Positions 1 to 8,511 of a stretch of 32,605 nt of DNA are shown here, piece by piece; the first letter of the stretch is position 1, and every line of letters begins with the position of its first letter. The DNA is from Acidobacteriaceae bacterium. GTDB lineage: Bacteria > Acidobacteriota > Terriglobia > Terriglobales > Acidobacteriaceae. Location: assembly GCA_903642265.1 (NCBI GenBank), contig CAHJWN010000046.1:1-32605 (forward strand). The letters are read 5' to 3'. Made by a program: the position numbers and the translations under genes. The notes beneath the pieces are model-generated. The model saw nothing but the letters and a program-made list of their open reading frames with translations, searched no databases and was not told the DNA's origin.

Positions 1-31
1 ACACAATCCCAGATTCTCTCGACAGACGCTC

Positions 32-64
32 GGACGAGGCGCGTAATCTGCACGCGCCTCGTCC
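32..64. terminator. Strong hairpin downstream of porin gene
   Basis: Thirteen bases at 32-44 pair perfectly with 52-64 around a 7-base loop (45-51). The hairpin lies about 70 bases past the stop of the minus-strand porin gene. No clear U-run follows on either strand. It may be a terminator, possibly shared with a convergent gene outside the window, or simply an RNA 3' end stabiliser. Confidence 0.45.
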
Positions 65-96
65 CGAGGTCTACTCAATGATGTGGTCTCTCTGAA

Positions 97-121
97 CCGT
101 CTCCGAGCCCTCGGGAGACGG
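97..121 (-). terminator. Second hairpin just after porin stop
   Basis: Bases 97-104 (CCGTCTCC) pair with 114-121 (GGAGACGG), and partial further pairing is possible within the loop. It begins about 12 bases after the porin stop codon on the minus strand, where a transcription terminator would be expected. The U-tract is poor, so intrinsic activity is uncertain. Confidence 0.45.
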
Positions 122-133
122 ACCTATACAGCT

Positions 134-1585
134 CTAAAAGTGGTAGATAAGATCGCCAGCGACGACGAATTGCGTCTTCTTTGTGCCAAGATCGTAGGCA
201 GCTTTCTCGTAGCTATGCTCAAGACGGATCTCTGGCCGGAACAGAATGGTTGAACCAATCCAGTGACCATAGCTGATCAGGTGTTCGGAGTACCGAGTCT
301 GATATCCGGTGCGCTGCCCGCGGATGTCGTCGAGATAATCAGTACGGAACGATAGATAGTTGTGGGTGTTGATCTCCTTCTCTACGTAGTTCGTGAGCGC
401 GTACTCAGGTGCGTAGCAGCGCAGCTGACCAACGTGGCAGAACGCTCCGTTAGCACCGGTCTCCGGCGTAATTGGATTGGCGACGTTGCCAGCCACGTTT
501 GGAACATCGCGTTCGTACATGTACCAGAATTCGGTATCGGTATGCCATTTGGCATTGAACTTGTGATACCAGGTCTCGTAGTAGCCCTGGAGATTGTTGT
601 ACGCATACTTGCCCTTGTTGAAGGAGTTGGCGCAGGTATACAGAGCGTCTCCGCCTTTATGCCACGTGTAATCAACACATGCAGTGCCGGTCGGTGAGGC
701 GTCCTTCGTCCAGGGTGCCACGTCATCACCGCCAGAGAAGCCAGCCTGAACCAGCCAGTGATCAGAAAGCTTGATGCTGGCAATGATCCCGGTCTGCGTA
801 TAAGGGTCGACTGTGTATAACAGCGAGTGCGAGTACGTGTAGTTGTTGGGCGCCAGCTGGGCTTCGATGTCCGGAAGCGAAATATAGCGGCCGACGCGAA
901 TGTTCATGCCCTTGGCAACGTGCGGAATGTACAGATCAAAATAGAACATCACCGGGTCATAACCGTTCTGGCGATTGTGTACGAGCAACTGGTCCGAGAG
1001 GTAGCCCTTAGCGGTCGTATACCGGTAATCCTGACCATATAGCTGCGCAAAGCGGAACCCCCAATCGACATGTTCAGTCTGAACAGTGTTCGGGAGCCGC
1101 TCCACATAAAGGACCTGCTGGTCCCCAGTGATGCGGTTCGGATTTACATAATAGGAGGCCGGCGCATTCGCACCGTTGCCCTTGTTTGAGGTAGACACAT
1201 TGAATCCACCGTTCACCCAGCCGTAGACCTTGATGCGGCTGCGATTTGCATTTATGGCCTGCATCAATGGATAAGTCTGTGTGTCGGGAGCTCCGATGAC
1301 CGGTGTACCGCCGACCGAATAATCGCTCGATGGGAACGGAGTGGAGTCGAGCGGTGCGGGATACCCACGGCGATCGGGCGCCGGACCCGCAGGCTGCGTC
1401 GGATGCCAGTCTTCGCGGTACGCATCGCCCAGCCGGGAGAAGAAACTTCGCCCAGCTTCAACACTCGGTTGAGCCGTCGCGGTATCCGTGTGGCTCTCCT
1501 GAACGGTGGTTTGTGCATGAACCGAGGGAGCCCAGATGGCCAAGGTACAAAGTAAGGACGTTACAGCAAGTTTGTTGCGCAGCAT
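134..1585 (-). CDS. Outer-membrane beta-barrel porin (BBP2/OmpL-like)
   Basis: A 483-aa precursor predicted to form a channel in the outer membrane. Residues 1-25 are a Sec signal peptide with a hydrophobic core, ending at a VHA-Q site. The mature part is rich in alternating aromatic/polar strands, for example around YGWVNGGFNVSTS. It ends in Phe after HF, the typical terminal residue for BAM-dependent insertion. I assign it to the putative beta-barrel porin-2 family from overall resemblance. It is clearly paralogous to the porin at 12303-13742. Both share the segments HVAKGMN and EAQL.PNNY, and both have two Cys pairs (C..YT.., then C......C.APE) that could form loop disulfides. The start is ATG, with AAGGAG 12 bases upstream, which is rather far. 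It lies 135 bp downstream of a transglutaminase gene on the same strand. Substrate is unknown. Confidence 0.85.
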   Translation of the reverse strand: MLRNKLAVTSLLCTLAIWAPSVHAQTTVQESHTDTATAQPSVEAGRSFFSRLGDAYREDWHPTQPAGPAPDRRGYPAPLDSTPFPSSDYSVGGTPVIGAPDTQTYPLMQAINANRSRIKVYGWVNGGFNVSTSNKGNGANAPASYYVNPNRITGDQQVLYVERLPNTVQTEHVDWGFRFAQLYGQDYRYTTAKGYLSDQLLVHNRQNGYDPVMFYFDLYIPHVAKGMNIRVGRYISLPDIEAQLAPNNYTYSHSLLYTVDPYTQTGIIASIKLSDHWLVQAGFSGGDDVAPWTKDASPTGTACVDYTWHKGGDALYTCANSFNKGKYAYNNLQGYYETWYHKFNAKWHTDTEFWYMYERDVPNVAGNVANPITPETGANGAFCHVGQLRCYAPEYALTNYVEKEINTHNYLSFRTDYLDDIRGQRTGYQTRYSEHLISYGHWIGSTILFRPEIRLEHSYEKAAYDLGTKKTQFVVAGDLIYHF

Positions 1586-1720
1586 CGGATTGATCTACTC
1601 CTTCATCAAGTAGAGCAATCAAAGCCATAAAGAGCGCGTTAGGACTTCGTCAGTAAGTCATTAGCACCTTAAAGCGGCTCAGTTCAAGGATCGAACTCCA
1701 GCTTAGCGAGCAGCTAGGGC

Positions 1721-2635
1721 TTACCCGTCGGGAAGCAGGTCAGCGATCTGCGCGATTGGCTCCATGTCGACTTCAACTTGGAGTTTATGCTCGCCTCCGC
1801 CAAGGATCAGTCCTCGAAGCGGGCTAACGTCGCCATAGTCGCGTCCCCAGGCTACGGTCACGTGTCCGTCGGTCGGGGCCACGTCGTTGGTTGGATCCAT
1901 ATCGAGCCAACCCACTCCTCGACAGTATGCAGAAACCCACGCATGCGAAGCGTCGGCTCCAATCAGGCGAGGCTTGCCCGGAGGAGGATACGTTCGCAGG
2001 TATCCACTCACGTAGCGGGCAGCCAGGTTTATCGATCGCAGGCAGGCGATCTGAACGTGTGCAAAGTCCTGACAGACGCCTCTGCGTTTCTTGAAGACCT
2101 CCTCCGTCATCGTCCGGACCGTGGTCACGCGCGCGTCAAAGCGAAAGTCCTTGTGAATGCGTGACGTCAGTTCAAGCAATCCGTCGAGCATCGGTCGTCC
2201 GGGCGTAAAGGATTCCAGCGCATACGCCGCGTAGTCTGCCTGGATTCGAATCCGAGGCGACTCAAACTGGTACTGGTAGGCGTCCAGGGTCTCAGGAGAA
2301 GGATCTTCAGCCAGAAGGGCGATCGATTCTTCCCAGGGGCGATGTGCGTCTTTGCCAGGCTCGAGGCTCGTACTGCGGAGCACCTCGCTCAATGATTCAA
2401 CAACGAGTTCACGATGCAACTCCTGCACGGTGAAGAACCACAGCACATTTCCGAAGTAGTCCATGCGTTCCGTCAGTGTCACCGGCGTTGGCAAGATTTT
2501 GAGGCTGTTCTGCACAAGCAGATTTTGCTGGTACGAGCGAGGCTTCAGACAGGCCACATGGTTCCCTGCCGATACCGGAGAGACGTATCTATACGTAGTT
2601 CGGTGACTAACCTTGTAGAGCATGGCCCGGTTCAT
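1721..2635 (-). CDS. Transglutaminase-like cysteine peptidase/transferase
   Basis: A 304-aa cytoplasmic-looking protein with no signal peptide. The N-terminal bacterial transglutaminase domain (about residues 5-85) has the typical HRTTYRY start. It is followed by a transglutaminase core with the full triad: Cys188 in GVCQDFAH, His231 in SHAW and Asp247 in DMDPTND. Such proteins hydrolyse or transfer amide bonds, and their physiological substrates are mostly unknown. The ATG start overlaps the TGA of the upstream ATP-grasp gene (ATGA, 2632-2635), so the two are probably translationally coupled. This is the last gene of the three-gene amidoligase operon. The family is often encoded beside ATP-grasp and alpha-E proteins, which supports joint action in peptide ligation and trimming. 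Confidence 0.9.
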   Translation of the reverse strand: MNRAMLYKVSHRTTYRYVSPVSAGNHVACLKPRSYQQNLLVQNSLKILPTPVTLTERMDYFGNVLWFFTVQELHRELVVESLSEVLRSTSLEPGKDAHRPWEESIALLAEDPSPETLDAYQYQFESPRIRIQADYAAYALESFTPGRPMLDGLLELTSRIHKDFRFDARVTTVRTMTEEVFKKRRGVCQDFAHVQIACLRSINLAARYVSGYLRTYPPPGKPRLIGADASHAWVSAYCRGVGWLDMDPTNDVAPTDGHVTVAWGRDYGDVSPLRGLILGGGEHKLQVEVDMEPIAQIADLLPDG

Positions 2636-5124
2636 TGTCCCATTGTGATCGGCAGAGTTCGTGCGTGGCTGAAGTAGCGGCTGGATAGATTATTCGACCA
2701 TGAAGGCAGGAGGCGTTCCAAATTGGCAAGGTACCCGTCCAATCTGCGGAACGCTATATCCGCTCGGCCCAGCTTCTCCTGTGCAGGGTAGAGCATTCCT
2801 TGCAATTCGATACTCCGCAGCATACTCAAGGCGTCCACCAGGGTCTTCAGGTCTTCCGGGTTATGGCGCGGCAGCTTTTCATACAACTCCACAAGATGCT
2901 CAAGCTGAAATGCCAGGGAACGAGGATTGCTCTCGTCCAGCATCAGAACATCAATGACGGCGATTGGTTGCAAGCTCGTGTAATAGCGTGTGCGATAGGT
3001 AACCGAACTATCTGCGACGTCGAGCAGGTATGCCAGGTAGCCCCAGGCCTCCGGCAGAAGCGGCCGCGTTAACACACGGAGCTGCCGGGTGGTGTAGATC
3101 GCCCTTTCCAGGCGACGGCCGAGGCTCATGAACAGCCATCCCGAACCGCGAATAAGGTTTTCCCGCTCCATACCTGAAAATGCAGAGAGCAGTTCCAGGC
3201 AGTCGGTGAGCTTCGGCGCATACTCCGCCAGCGGCAATCTCTTTTCGGTATCTAAAGCCGTCCGCAGTTGTCCAATCAGCAACATCATGTCAGCTGAGAG
3301 GCGCTCTCGTACATTGCCGCCAATCCTCCCAATCTCACCCAGCGTGCAGGGCAGGCTGTCCCATCGCTTCATGTCGGTCAGCAACGAGATGAGTTCCTTC
3401 TCAAGCATGGCAAAGGTCGGAGTAGTACGTTTCGTCTTCGGCAACTTGCTCTGGCCTGAGGCGAGAGTGCTATGCAGATTCAGCAGACCTGGCAGGTCGG
3501 CCATATTGGCATGACGGACCTCCGCGACCATGCAGCGCAGGATGCGAGCCATGCTCTCGGCACGCTCCACATAGCGTCCGAGCCAGAATGTATTGTCGGC
3601 GACACCGCTTGGAACAACGAGCGAGGCGCGACGCAGTTCGAGTGGCTCATCGACCGGCCGCAGCATGCTAAAGGTGTCGACCGGCTGGTTTGAGAGTACC
3701 CAGGCATCCTTGCTGTGGCCGCCGCGTTGCATGGATACCACGGTTCCATTCGCTTCCGAAACACGCACAAGGCCGCCAGGAAGTGCAACCCAACCCTCCC
3801 GAGTATTGAGAACATACGTCCGCAACACCACGCTACGGGGATTGAGCCGGTCGTTCTCCCAGACGGGTGCAGTCGACAGCGCCACCTGCTCCTGTGCAAC
3901 ATACTCGTGCGGAAAAGCCTTTAGTCGCTCCACCAGCTCGGCTTTCTTATCTTTGGGCAGCTCCGATCCGAAGACTGGCTCCATGCCCCGGACGGGAAAG
4001 GCAGGCTTCACAACCACCGAATCAAGGTGATCAAGCACCCACTCCAGCGCTGAAGGCTGGCCACACCACCAGGTCGCGACGGAAGGCAGCTTGAGTTCTT
4101 CACCCAGAAGATGCCTGGAAAGCCCGGGAAGGAATGGCATGATCGCTGCCGATTCGATCAGTCCGCTACCCAGCGCGTTCGCTACAACCACGTTGCCCGC
4201 AACCACGGCGTCTACCAGCCCCGGCACCCCGAGCAGAGACTCTCCCCGCAGTTCGAGTGGATCGCAAAAGCCGTCATCGACCCGGCGCAGCATTACGTCG
4301 ATCTGTTCCAGACCGTTGACCGTCTTCAGGTACAGGCGGCGATCACGCACGGTCATGTCGGATCCCACAACCAGCGTGAACTGAAGGTATTTCGCGAGGA
4401 ACGAGTGCTCAAAGTACGTCTCGTTGTGCGGCCCCGGCGTATAAAGAACCACACGTGGATTGTCACACCGGGCCATCGCGATCAGCGCATCGCGTTGCGC
4501 ACGGAAGAACGGGGCAAGCCGCTGAACGTTCGACGTGCGAAAGAGTTCCGGCAGCAGGTCTGAGACGATCGTCCGATTCTCGAGGGCGTATCCACTTCCA
4601 GACGGCGCCTGCGTGCGGTCCGCAAGGACCCACCATTGACCATCCGGCGAACGGGCAAGATCGACTGCGAGCATGTGCAGGTGGCTGTGCTTTGGCACGG
4701 ATACACCAACCAGCGGTCGTAAAAACGCGGAGTTCCCGTATAGAAGCGCCGCTGGAAAGCGGCCCTCTAGAAGAAGATTCTGATCGCAGTAAAGATCCTC
4801 AAGAAGGCGGCTCAGAAGTTCTGCCCGCTGGATGATGCCAGCTTCAATGAACTTCCATTCCTCTTCGAGAATCAGCAGCGGCACGACATCCGTACGCCAT
4901 GGCCGATTCACACCCAGCGGGTCGCCATACATGTTGTACGTGATGCCATTTTCTCGGATTCGCCGCTCTGCCAACGCCCAACGCCGCCGCAACTCGTCGG
5001 TGCCGAGGGCGTCAAGGGATTGCATGAGAGGCTCCCAGTGCGGGCGCGGGCGTACGCCATCCGCTGACGATTCCTCGTAGGTCGTGCCGTACCTGAGCGC
5101 GGTCTGGTAGAGGTCCCCGATCAA
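2632..5124 (-). CDS. Circularly permuted ATP-grasp ligase fused to alpha-E domain
   Basis: An 830-aa two-domain protein. Residues about 60-490 are a circularly permuted type 2 ATP-grasp domain, with landmarks ITYNMYGDP (61-69), TPGPHNETYFEH (229-240), QIDVMLRRVDD (274-284) and GNVVVANALGSG (310-321). Residues about 505-820 are an alpha-E domain, starting near GVADNTFWLGRYVERAE. In many bacteria these are two separate proteins, so this is a fusion. ATP-grasp enzymes join a carboxylate to an amine through an acyl-phosphate. This subfamily is predicted to make or modify peptides, with no established substrate. The start is TTG, supported by AGGAG five bases upstream. Its TTGA overlaps the stop of the upstream gene, and its own stop overlaps the next start. 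If TTG were wrong, the next Met is residue 34, which would still leave both domains. Confidence 0.9.
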   Translation of the reverse strand: MIGDLYQTALRYGTTYEESSADGVRPRPHWEPLMQSLDALGTDELRRRWALAERRIRENGITYNMYGDPLGVNRPWRTDVVPLLILEEEWKFIEAGIIQRAELLSRLLEDLYCDQNLLLEGRFPAALLYGNSAFLRPLVGVSVPKHSHLHMLAVDLARSPDGQWWVLADRTQAPSGSGYALENRTIVSDLLPELFRTSNVQRLAPFFRAQRDALIAMARCDNPRVVLYTPGPHNETYFEHSFLAKYLQFTLVVGSDMTVRDRRLYLKTVNGLEQIDVMLRRVDDGFCDPLELRGESLLGVPGLVDAVVAGNVVVANALGSGLIESAAIMPFLPGLSRHLLGEELKLPSVATWWCGQPSALEWVLDHLDSVVVKPAFPVRGMEPVFGSELPKDKKAELVERLKAFPHEYVAQEQVALSTAPVWENDRLNPRSVVLRTYVLNTREGWVALPGGLVRVSEANGTVVSMQRGGHSKDAWVLSNQPVDTFSMLRPVDEPLELRRASLVVPSGVADNTFWLGRYVERAESMARILRCMVAEVRHANMADLPGLLNLHSTLASGQSKLPKTKRTTPTFAMLEKELISLLTDMKRWDSLPCTLGEIGRIGGNVRERLSADMMLLIGQLRTALDTEKRLPLAEYAPKLTDCLELLSAFSGMERENLIRGSGWLFMSLGRRLERAIYTTRQLRVLTRPLLPEAWGYLAYLLDVADSSVTYRTRYYTSLQPIAVIDVLMLDESNPRSLAFQLEHLVELYEKLPRHNPEDLKTLVDALSMLRSIELQGMLYPAQEKLGRADIAFRRLDGYLANLERLLPSWSNNLSSRYFSHARTLPITMGQ

Positions 5125-8100
5125 GGCTGCTCCTGCCGAGCGCGGACATGGCCCGCTCCGGGCGCTGGAAAACGCAGATCCAGCGTCATGGAGTACACAG
5201 GGTTCTTCTCAGCCTCGGGCGTGACAACGTGCTCCGCGGTGGGTTCCGAGATCTGGAAGCGCTGGGCCCGCCGTGCGCTTGCCTCCTCTGCATTACGCGG
5301 GCGAACTGAATGCATCGATCCATCTGGAGGCCCGGAAAAGTACGTGCATCGCGCAACGGAGCAGTTCCTCCGTGTATCGATCAGGTCGAAGGTCAACGGT
5401 GTGTGGATGGGGATCGTGGGGTGCAACGCGGCCGAAAGCCGGCGTGCGCGATAGCGTATCCCGGCAACTGCTTCGCCTACGGTTCCAGTGGGGGATAGGG
5501 GCACACGGCGCCCGTTGCATGCGACGACAAATCGCGAGCCCGCCGGCAACCCCGTCACTTTCACCTGCATGCGCTCGAGCGACGAGTCCACGCTACGGCC
5601 AGTGCCGCTGGAGCTGGTCTCCTCGGCCAGCACGTTCCAGGGTTCGAGCGCCTGGCGAAGCTCCAGCGTCACCCCGTCGGCCGTGACCGATCCGATCTTC
5701 GGAAAGCGAAACTCGAGATGCGTCCTAAACCAGTCATCTTCGAACGGAATCCCCGCCGAACGCAGATACTGCAGGACTTCCTTGAAATCGCTTTGCACGA
5801 AGTGTGGCAGCATAAAGCGGTCGTGCAAGCTCCCTTCCCACCGCACAAGTCCGCCACTGAATGGCTGCGTCCAAAGGGTGCTGACAAGCGCACGCACAAG
5901 CAGCATCTGTACCAGGCCCATGCGGAAGTGCGGGGGCATCTCGAAGGCTCGCAACTCCAGCAAGCCTAGGCGCAGACCCTGACCCTCAGGTGGATACATC
6001 TTGTCGATGCAGAACTCGGCACGGTGCGTGTTACCAGTTACGTCGACCAGGAGATTTCGAAAAAGCCCATCGAGGATGTTTGGCGGACACTCCTCACCAG
6101 TCAGTTGGCTGAAGGCGACTTCAAGTTCATACAGGGCATCCACCCGCGCCTCGTCGACACGCGGATGCTGACTGGTTGGGCCAACGTACATCCCCGAAAA
6201 GAGATAAGACAGTGAAGGATGCTGCTGCCAGAAGGTGACCATGCTGCGCAGGAGATCGGGGCGGCGGAGCACCGGGCTCTCCTTCACCGACTTGCCACCG
6301 AGAACAATGTGGCTCCCGCCTCCGGTTGCGAGATGGCTGCCATCGTAGGCAAACTTGCCTGCGATCAATTGGTTATTGTGCGTCTCCTCGTGCAGGATTG
6401 CGTTTACTTCTTCGAGATCGTTCCAGTTCGCGGTTGGAGGCAGGTTCACCTCCAGCACACCTGGATCGGGAGTTAGCCCGTAAAACCTCAGGCGAGGATC
6501 GTATGGCGGAGGATACCCTTCCAGCCATATAGGCATATGCAGATGCCTGCAGGTGTCTTCCACAGCTGCCACAAGATCGAGGTAGTCGGCCGCAACGGGC
6601 GTGTAAGGAAGGAAGACATGCAGCCGGCCCTCGACTGCCTGAACACATAGTGCGGGTCGAATCAACTCTGGAGCACTCTCCGCGGTACTTGACAGCGGCG
6701 GCAACGAATCTGGTTCGGGTTCAGTTCCGAAGAGCTCGGGACGCCTTGCCGGACGATCGGGCAGCTTGGCGAGCTTGGTTTGCTCATCAGTCTCGTAGGT
6801 AAGCTCGTCCGGTGCGACAAACGGCACCAGATCGGCCGTGATGCGATAGCCAATCGGCGAATCGCCTGGGAACAGAATCAGCTTTTCGGGCCGATCAAAC
6901 CACAATTGGCTCGACCATGCCAGTTGCCCTGCCGGCTGCCGCCGCCGAAGGGGCAGAACATACCCGGTTGGTCCATCCGTTTGACCCGCCTGCTGCAAAG
7001 GTTCGAATGCAGGAAGAATGCTCTCCGCCGTTACCTGCAAGCGGCGTGAAAGCGCCTCAATGAACCGGAGACTTGCTTCAGCTCCGAACGCTGCTCTAGC
7101 GTCCTCGTGCGCGATCAGATTTACATCCTGCCAAACAGGAACACCATCGACGCGGGAGATGCAAAGGTAAGCCCAGCGTGGCAAAGGTTCACCTGGATAC
7201 CACTTGCCCTGCCCAAAATGCAGCATTCCACCTGGCGCGGTCCTTGCATGCAATCTGCGGATCAGGATCAGAGCGCGGGTGCGCTTGGCCGGACCGAGCG
7301 CCTCCAGGTTCCATTGCGGACTCTCAGCGTCGTCCACCCCGACAAAGGTCGGCTCGCCGCCCATTGTTAACCCAACCTCCTGCTCCACCAACCTGCGGTC
7401 CACCTCGTGCGCCACCTCTCGCACCCTAGCCCATTGCTCATCGCTGTAAGGCTTCTTCAGGTTTGGAGCTTCATTCACCCGACGCACCGAGACACAGAAG
7501 CTGAAGTCCACCTTCGCCGGTTCCACAGTGCCCCAGATTGGCGAGGCCTGCGAAGGAGTCGGTGTGCAGACCAGCGGGATGTGCCCCTCCGCAGTAAACA
7601 AGCCGGACGTGGGATCAACGCCAATCCAGCCGGCACCGGGAAGAAATACCTCCGCCCATGCGTGCAGGTCGGCGGTATCACTTACTGGCCCTGAGTCATC
7701 TGCTGGATCGTCGGAGACAAGCTGAACCAGGTAGCCCGAGACGAAGCGCGCAGCCAGCCCGAAAGAGCGAAATACCTGCACCAGCAGCCACGTAGAATCG
7801 CGGCACGATCCCGTAAGTTGCGTTAGCGTTTGCTCGCACGATTGAACGCCATGCTCAAGTCGTGTCGTGTAGCTGACCAGATCGCGCACGCGGTTGGTCA
7901 GGTTTCCAACAAATGCGACGGTGTCTTGGGACGCCCTTGGTATCTCAGCGACAAAGGCCTTAAGGCGCGGTCCTGCAGGCTCAATGGAGCGGTATGGCTC
8001 GAGGTTGTGCGCGAGGTCTGGTGGATATTGAAACGGGTAGGTTTCAAACCCAGAGTCAAGGAAAAACGAGAACGGGTTGATTGGCGTCATATCCGCTACG

Positions 8101-8342
8101 AGCAGCACATCAACAACAAGCTCAGAGACCCTATGCGGAAATACCGCCCGCGCCAGGTGGTTGCCGAGCGAATCGAACTGCCATCGCAAGATGTGGTCCG
8201 ACGGTTCCAAAGCCAGAGCATAGCTGATGATTGGCGTGGCACAGTGCGGCGCCGGCCGCAACTGAATGACCTGTGGGCCGACCGAGACCGGTCTTTCATA
8301 CCGGTAGATCGTTCGGTGGTGCAGTTCTACTTGTTTAGCCAT
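5121..8342 (-). CDS. Transglutaminase fused to DUF2126 putative amidoligase
   Basis: A 1073-aa protein and first gene of the operon. Residues 1-290 form a bacterial transglutaminase unit with Cys180 (GSCRDS), His227 (LHAW) and Asp243 (GVDPTSG), so its triad is intact. Residues about 300-1060 match DUF2126, described in protein families as a putative amidoligase related to the glutamine-synthetase-fold COOH-NH2 ligases. Landmarks are GLTMGGEPTF (324-333), HFGQGKWYPGEPLPRW (375-390), HEETHN (651-656) and GGGSHIVLGG (674-683). The expected role is ATP-dependent amide bond formation paired with amide cleavage or transfer, in the cytoplasm. The ATG start at 8342 has only a weak GAGA-type ribosome site. 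The stop overlaps the next start by four bases. The natural substrate is not known. Confidence 0.9.
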   Translation of the reverse strand: MAKQVELHHRTIYRYERPVSVGPQVIQLRPAPHCATPIISYALALEPSDHILRWQFDSLGNHLARAVFPHRVSELVVDVLLVADMTPINPFSFFLDSGFETYPFQYPPDLAHNLEPYRSIEPAGPRLKAFVAEIPRASQDTVAFVGNLTNRVRDLVSYTTRLEHGVQSCEQTLTQLTGSCRDSTWLLVQVFRSFGLAARFVSGYLVQLVSDDPADDSGPVSDTADLHAWAEVFLPGAGWIGVDPTSGLFTAEGHIPLVCTPTPSQASPIWGTVEPAKVDFSFCVSVRRVNEAPNLKKPYSDEQWARVREVAHEVDRRLVEQEVGLTMGGEPTFVGVDDAESPQWNLEALGPAKRTRALILIRRLHARTAPGGMLHFGQGKWYPGEPLPRWAYLCISRVDGVPVWQDVNLIAHEDARAAFGAEASLRFIEALSRRLQVTAESILPAFEPLQQAGQTDGPTGYVLPLRRRQPAGQLAWSSQLWFDRPEKLILFPGDSPIGYRITADLVPFVAPDELTYETDEQTKLAKLPDRPARRPELFGTEPEPDSLPPLSSTAESAPELIRPALCVQAVEGRLHVFLPYTPVAADYLDLVAAVEDTCRHLHMPIWLEGYPPPYDPRLRFYGLTPDPGVLEVNLPPTANWNDLEEVNAILHEETHNNQLIAGKFAYDGSHLATGGGSHIVLGGKSVKESPVLRRPDLLRSMVTFWQQHPSLSYLFSGMYVGPTSQHPRVDEARVDALYELEVAFSQLTGEECPPNILDGLFRNLLVDVTGNTHRAEFCIDKMYPPEGQGLRLGLLELRAFEMPPHFRMGLVQMLLVRALVSTLWTQPFSGGLVRWEGSLHDRFMLPHFVQSDFKEVLQYLRSAGIPFEDDWFRTHLEFRFPKIGSVTADGVTLELRQALEPWNVLAEETSSSGTGRSVDSSLERMQVKVTGLPAGSRFVVACNGRRVPLSPTGTVGEAVAGIRYRARRLSAALHPTIPIHTPLTFDLIDTRRNCSVARCTYFSGPPDGSMHSVRPRNAEEASARRAQRFQISEPTAEHVVTPEAEKNPVYSMTLDLRFPAPGAGHVRARQEQP

Positions 8343-8511
8343 GGATATCTCATGCTATACGTTGCTTCAGAGATGTTCATTCTGCACAATCAGAAGTAGC
8401 AATCATCCGCCAGCCTCGATGCTGAAATCTGAGGAAATCGACACCCAAACCCACGCTAAACTGATGACTCATACTGACACCAGGCAAGGCAGATCAGCAT
8501 AGGAGGGCTTT
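8343..8511. promoter_or_regulatory. Divergent intergenic region of amidoligase locus
   Basis: These 169 bp separate two divergent gene starts and must hold promoters for both the three-gene minus-strand operon and the plus-strand transglutaminase-like gene, unless either is read from elsewhere. I see no convincing -35/-10 pair. The plus-strand ribosome site AGGAGG is at 8501-8506. Confidence 0.4.

Noticed and set aside
7830..8399. 189-aa plus-strand open frame in the divergent region
   Set aside because: It is mostly antisense to the transglutaminase/DUF2126 gene and has no family resemblance.
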